A stretch of 64,000 bases of DNA from Spelaeicoccus albus (lineage in GTDB: Bacteria; Actinomycetota; Actinomycetes; Actinomycetales; Brevibacteriaceae): the NCBI RefSeq assembly GCF_013409065.1, contig NZ_JACBZP010000001.1, positions 434,001-498,000 of the forward strand. Direction: 5' to 3'. The position numbers and the translations under genes were made by a program. The notes under the pieces were generated by a model, which saw nothing but the letters and a program-made list of their open reading frames with translations, did not search any database and was not told where the DNA came from. Below, piece after piece: positions 63,702 to 64,000 of the stretch. Positions within the stretch are counted from its first letter, which is position 1, and each line of letters opens with the position of its first letter.

Positions 63702-64000
63702 TTAAAGGGCCGAGTTGCGGTGGGCGGCGGCCAACCGGATGGTGCCGATGACCGGGTCGACATCCAGCACGCGGACATCGGCCGCCGCTCCCAACCGCTC
63801 CCGCAGCCCGTCGACTGCCTCCGGCTGGTGCGTGGCCACGCCGCCGACCAGGACGACGGGGCCGGGCATCGCCAAATTGCCGGACACGCTTGCGATCATG
63901 CCGGCGACCCCGTCAATGCCTGCTTCGACTATCGACCGCGCCGCAGCATTGCCGCCGGACGCCGCCCGGAACACGAGCGGAGCCTTGCCGGCCCAAAAAC
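63702..64000 (-). CDS. BadF/BadG-type sugar kinase (GlcNAc kinase-like), N-terminus outside window
   Basis: About 99 C-terminal residues read in from the right edge with no stop. GGNAAARSIVEAGIDGVAGM and VVLVGGVATHQPEAVDGLRE match the second half of the BadF/BadG/BcrA/BcrD ATPase fold, used by N-acetylglucosamine kinases. The stop is at 63702-63704. Convergent with the MFS gene. Confidence 0.8.
   Translation of the reverse strand, partial: FWAGKAPLVFRAASGGNAAARSIVEAGIDGVAGMIASVSGNLAMPGPVVLVGGVATHQPEAVDGLRERLGAAADVRVLDVDPVIGTIRLAAAHRNSAL

Noticed and set aside
1-64000. Avoidance of the NaeI site GCCGGC
   Set aside because: The site occurs often in the chromosomal part by eye, so no avoidance can be claimed without counting and a model.
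1-64000. CRISPR array, rRNA or complete tRNA genes
   Set aside because: No regularly spaced direct repeats of CRISPR type, rRNA-like segments or complete cloverleafs were seen; this is by reading, not by a covariance search.

Overview
The window is high-GC DNA from an actinobacterium, most likely a Micrococcales relative (a Brevibacterium-like genus fits, but the species cannot be named from sequence alone). Evidence includes the bldC - DUF3073 - purM - purF neighbourhood, a DUF3151 gene beside purA, many GTG starts, 4-bp ATGA/GTGA overlaps, and start codons placed directly after a -10 box (leaderless mRNAs).

Bases 1 to about 8,400 look like an acquired island. It carries a NaeI-type restriction endonuclease and a C5-cytosine methyltransferase in one operon, an HNH nuclease, a Vsr-type mismatch nuclease, a GIY-YIG-like nuclease, a possible RusA-like protein, a truncated acetyltransferase-like gene at the left edge, a very basic protein of unknown function, and a helix-hairpin-helix gene broken by an in-frame amber codon. 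The island ends at 8351-8395 in what reads as the 3' half of a tRNA-Lys(CUU) gene followed by a terminator, a typical footprint of integration into a tRNA gene. No integrase is visible.

From 8,427 rightwards the gene content is chromosomal. Purine synthesis genes are scattered over 34 kb: purM, purF, purD, purC, purS, purQ, purL and purA. Between them lie an L-asparaginase / sterol-carrier-like / alcohol dehydrogenase operon, an aldehyde dehydrogenase, a LOG-family protein, trhO, a GntR(YtrA)-ABC transporter operon, an amidohydrolase, a two-component system, a prolyl oligopeptidase, and a small HTH-DUF3887 / CPBP protease operon. After purA come DUF3151, an oxidoreductase, an MHS-type transporter, a ferredoxin-reductase-like flavoprotein and two small membrane proteins.

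From 47,749 to 54,148 there is a sugar locus: galT-galK, then a carbohydrate ABC importer (binding protein and two permeases) ending in its own DeoR-family regulator. Both promoters carry 10-bp-phased direct repeats that look like the DeoR operator. After an orphan AbiEi-like gene comes a complete dipeptide/oligopeptide ABC operon (binding protein, two permeases, fused double ATPase), then class II fructose-bisphosphate aldolase, an Atg22/UMF1-like transporter and the end of a BadF/BadG-type sugar kinase.

The most unusual non-coding signals are intergenic palindromes. One family is about 72 bp long, has ends reading CGCAAAACGC / GCGTTTTGCG and a central GTCATGAC, and occurs at least three times, with a half copy supplying the last codons and stop of a gene. 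A second set of long hairpins shares the ends CCGAGYGGTGG / CCACCACTCGG but has unrelated cores; both members sit between convergent genes.
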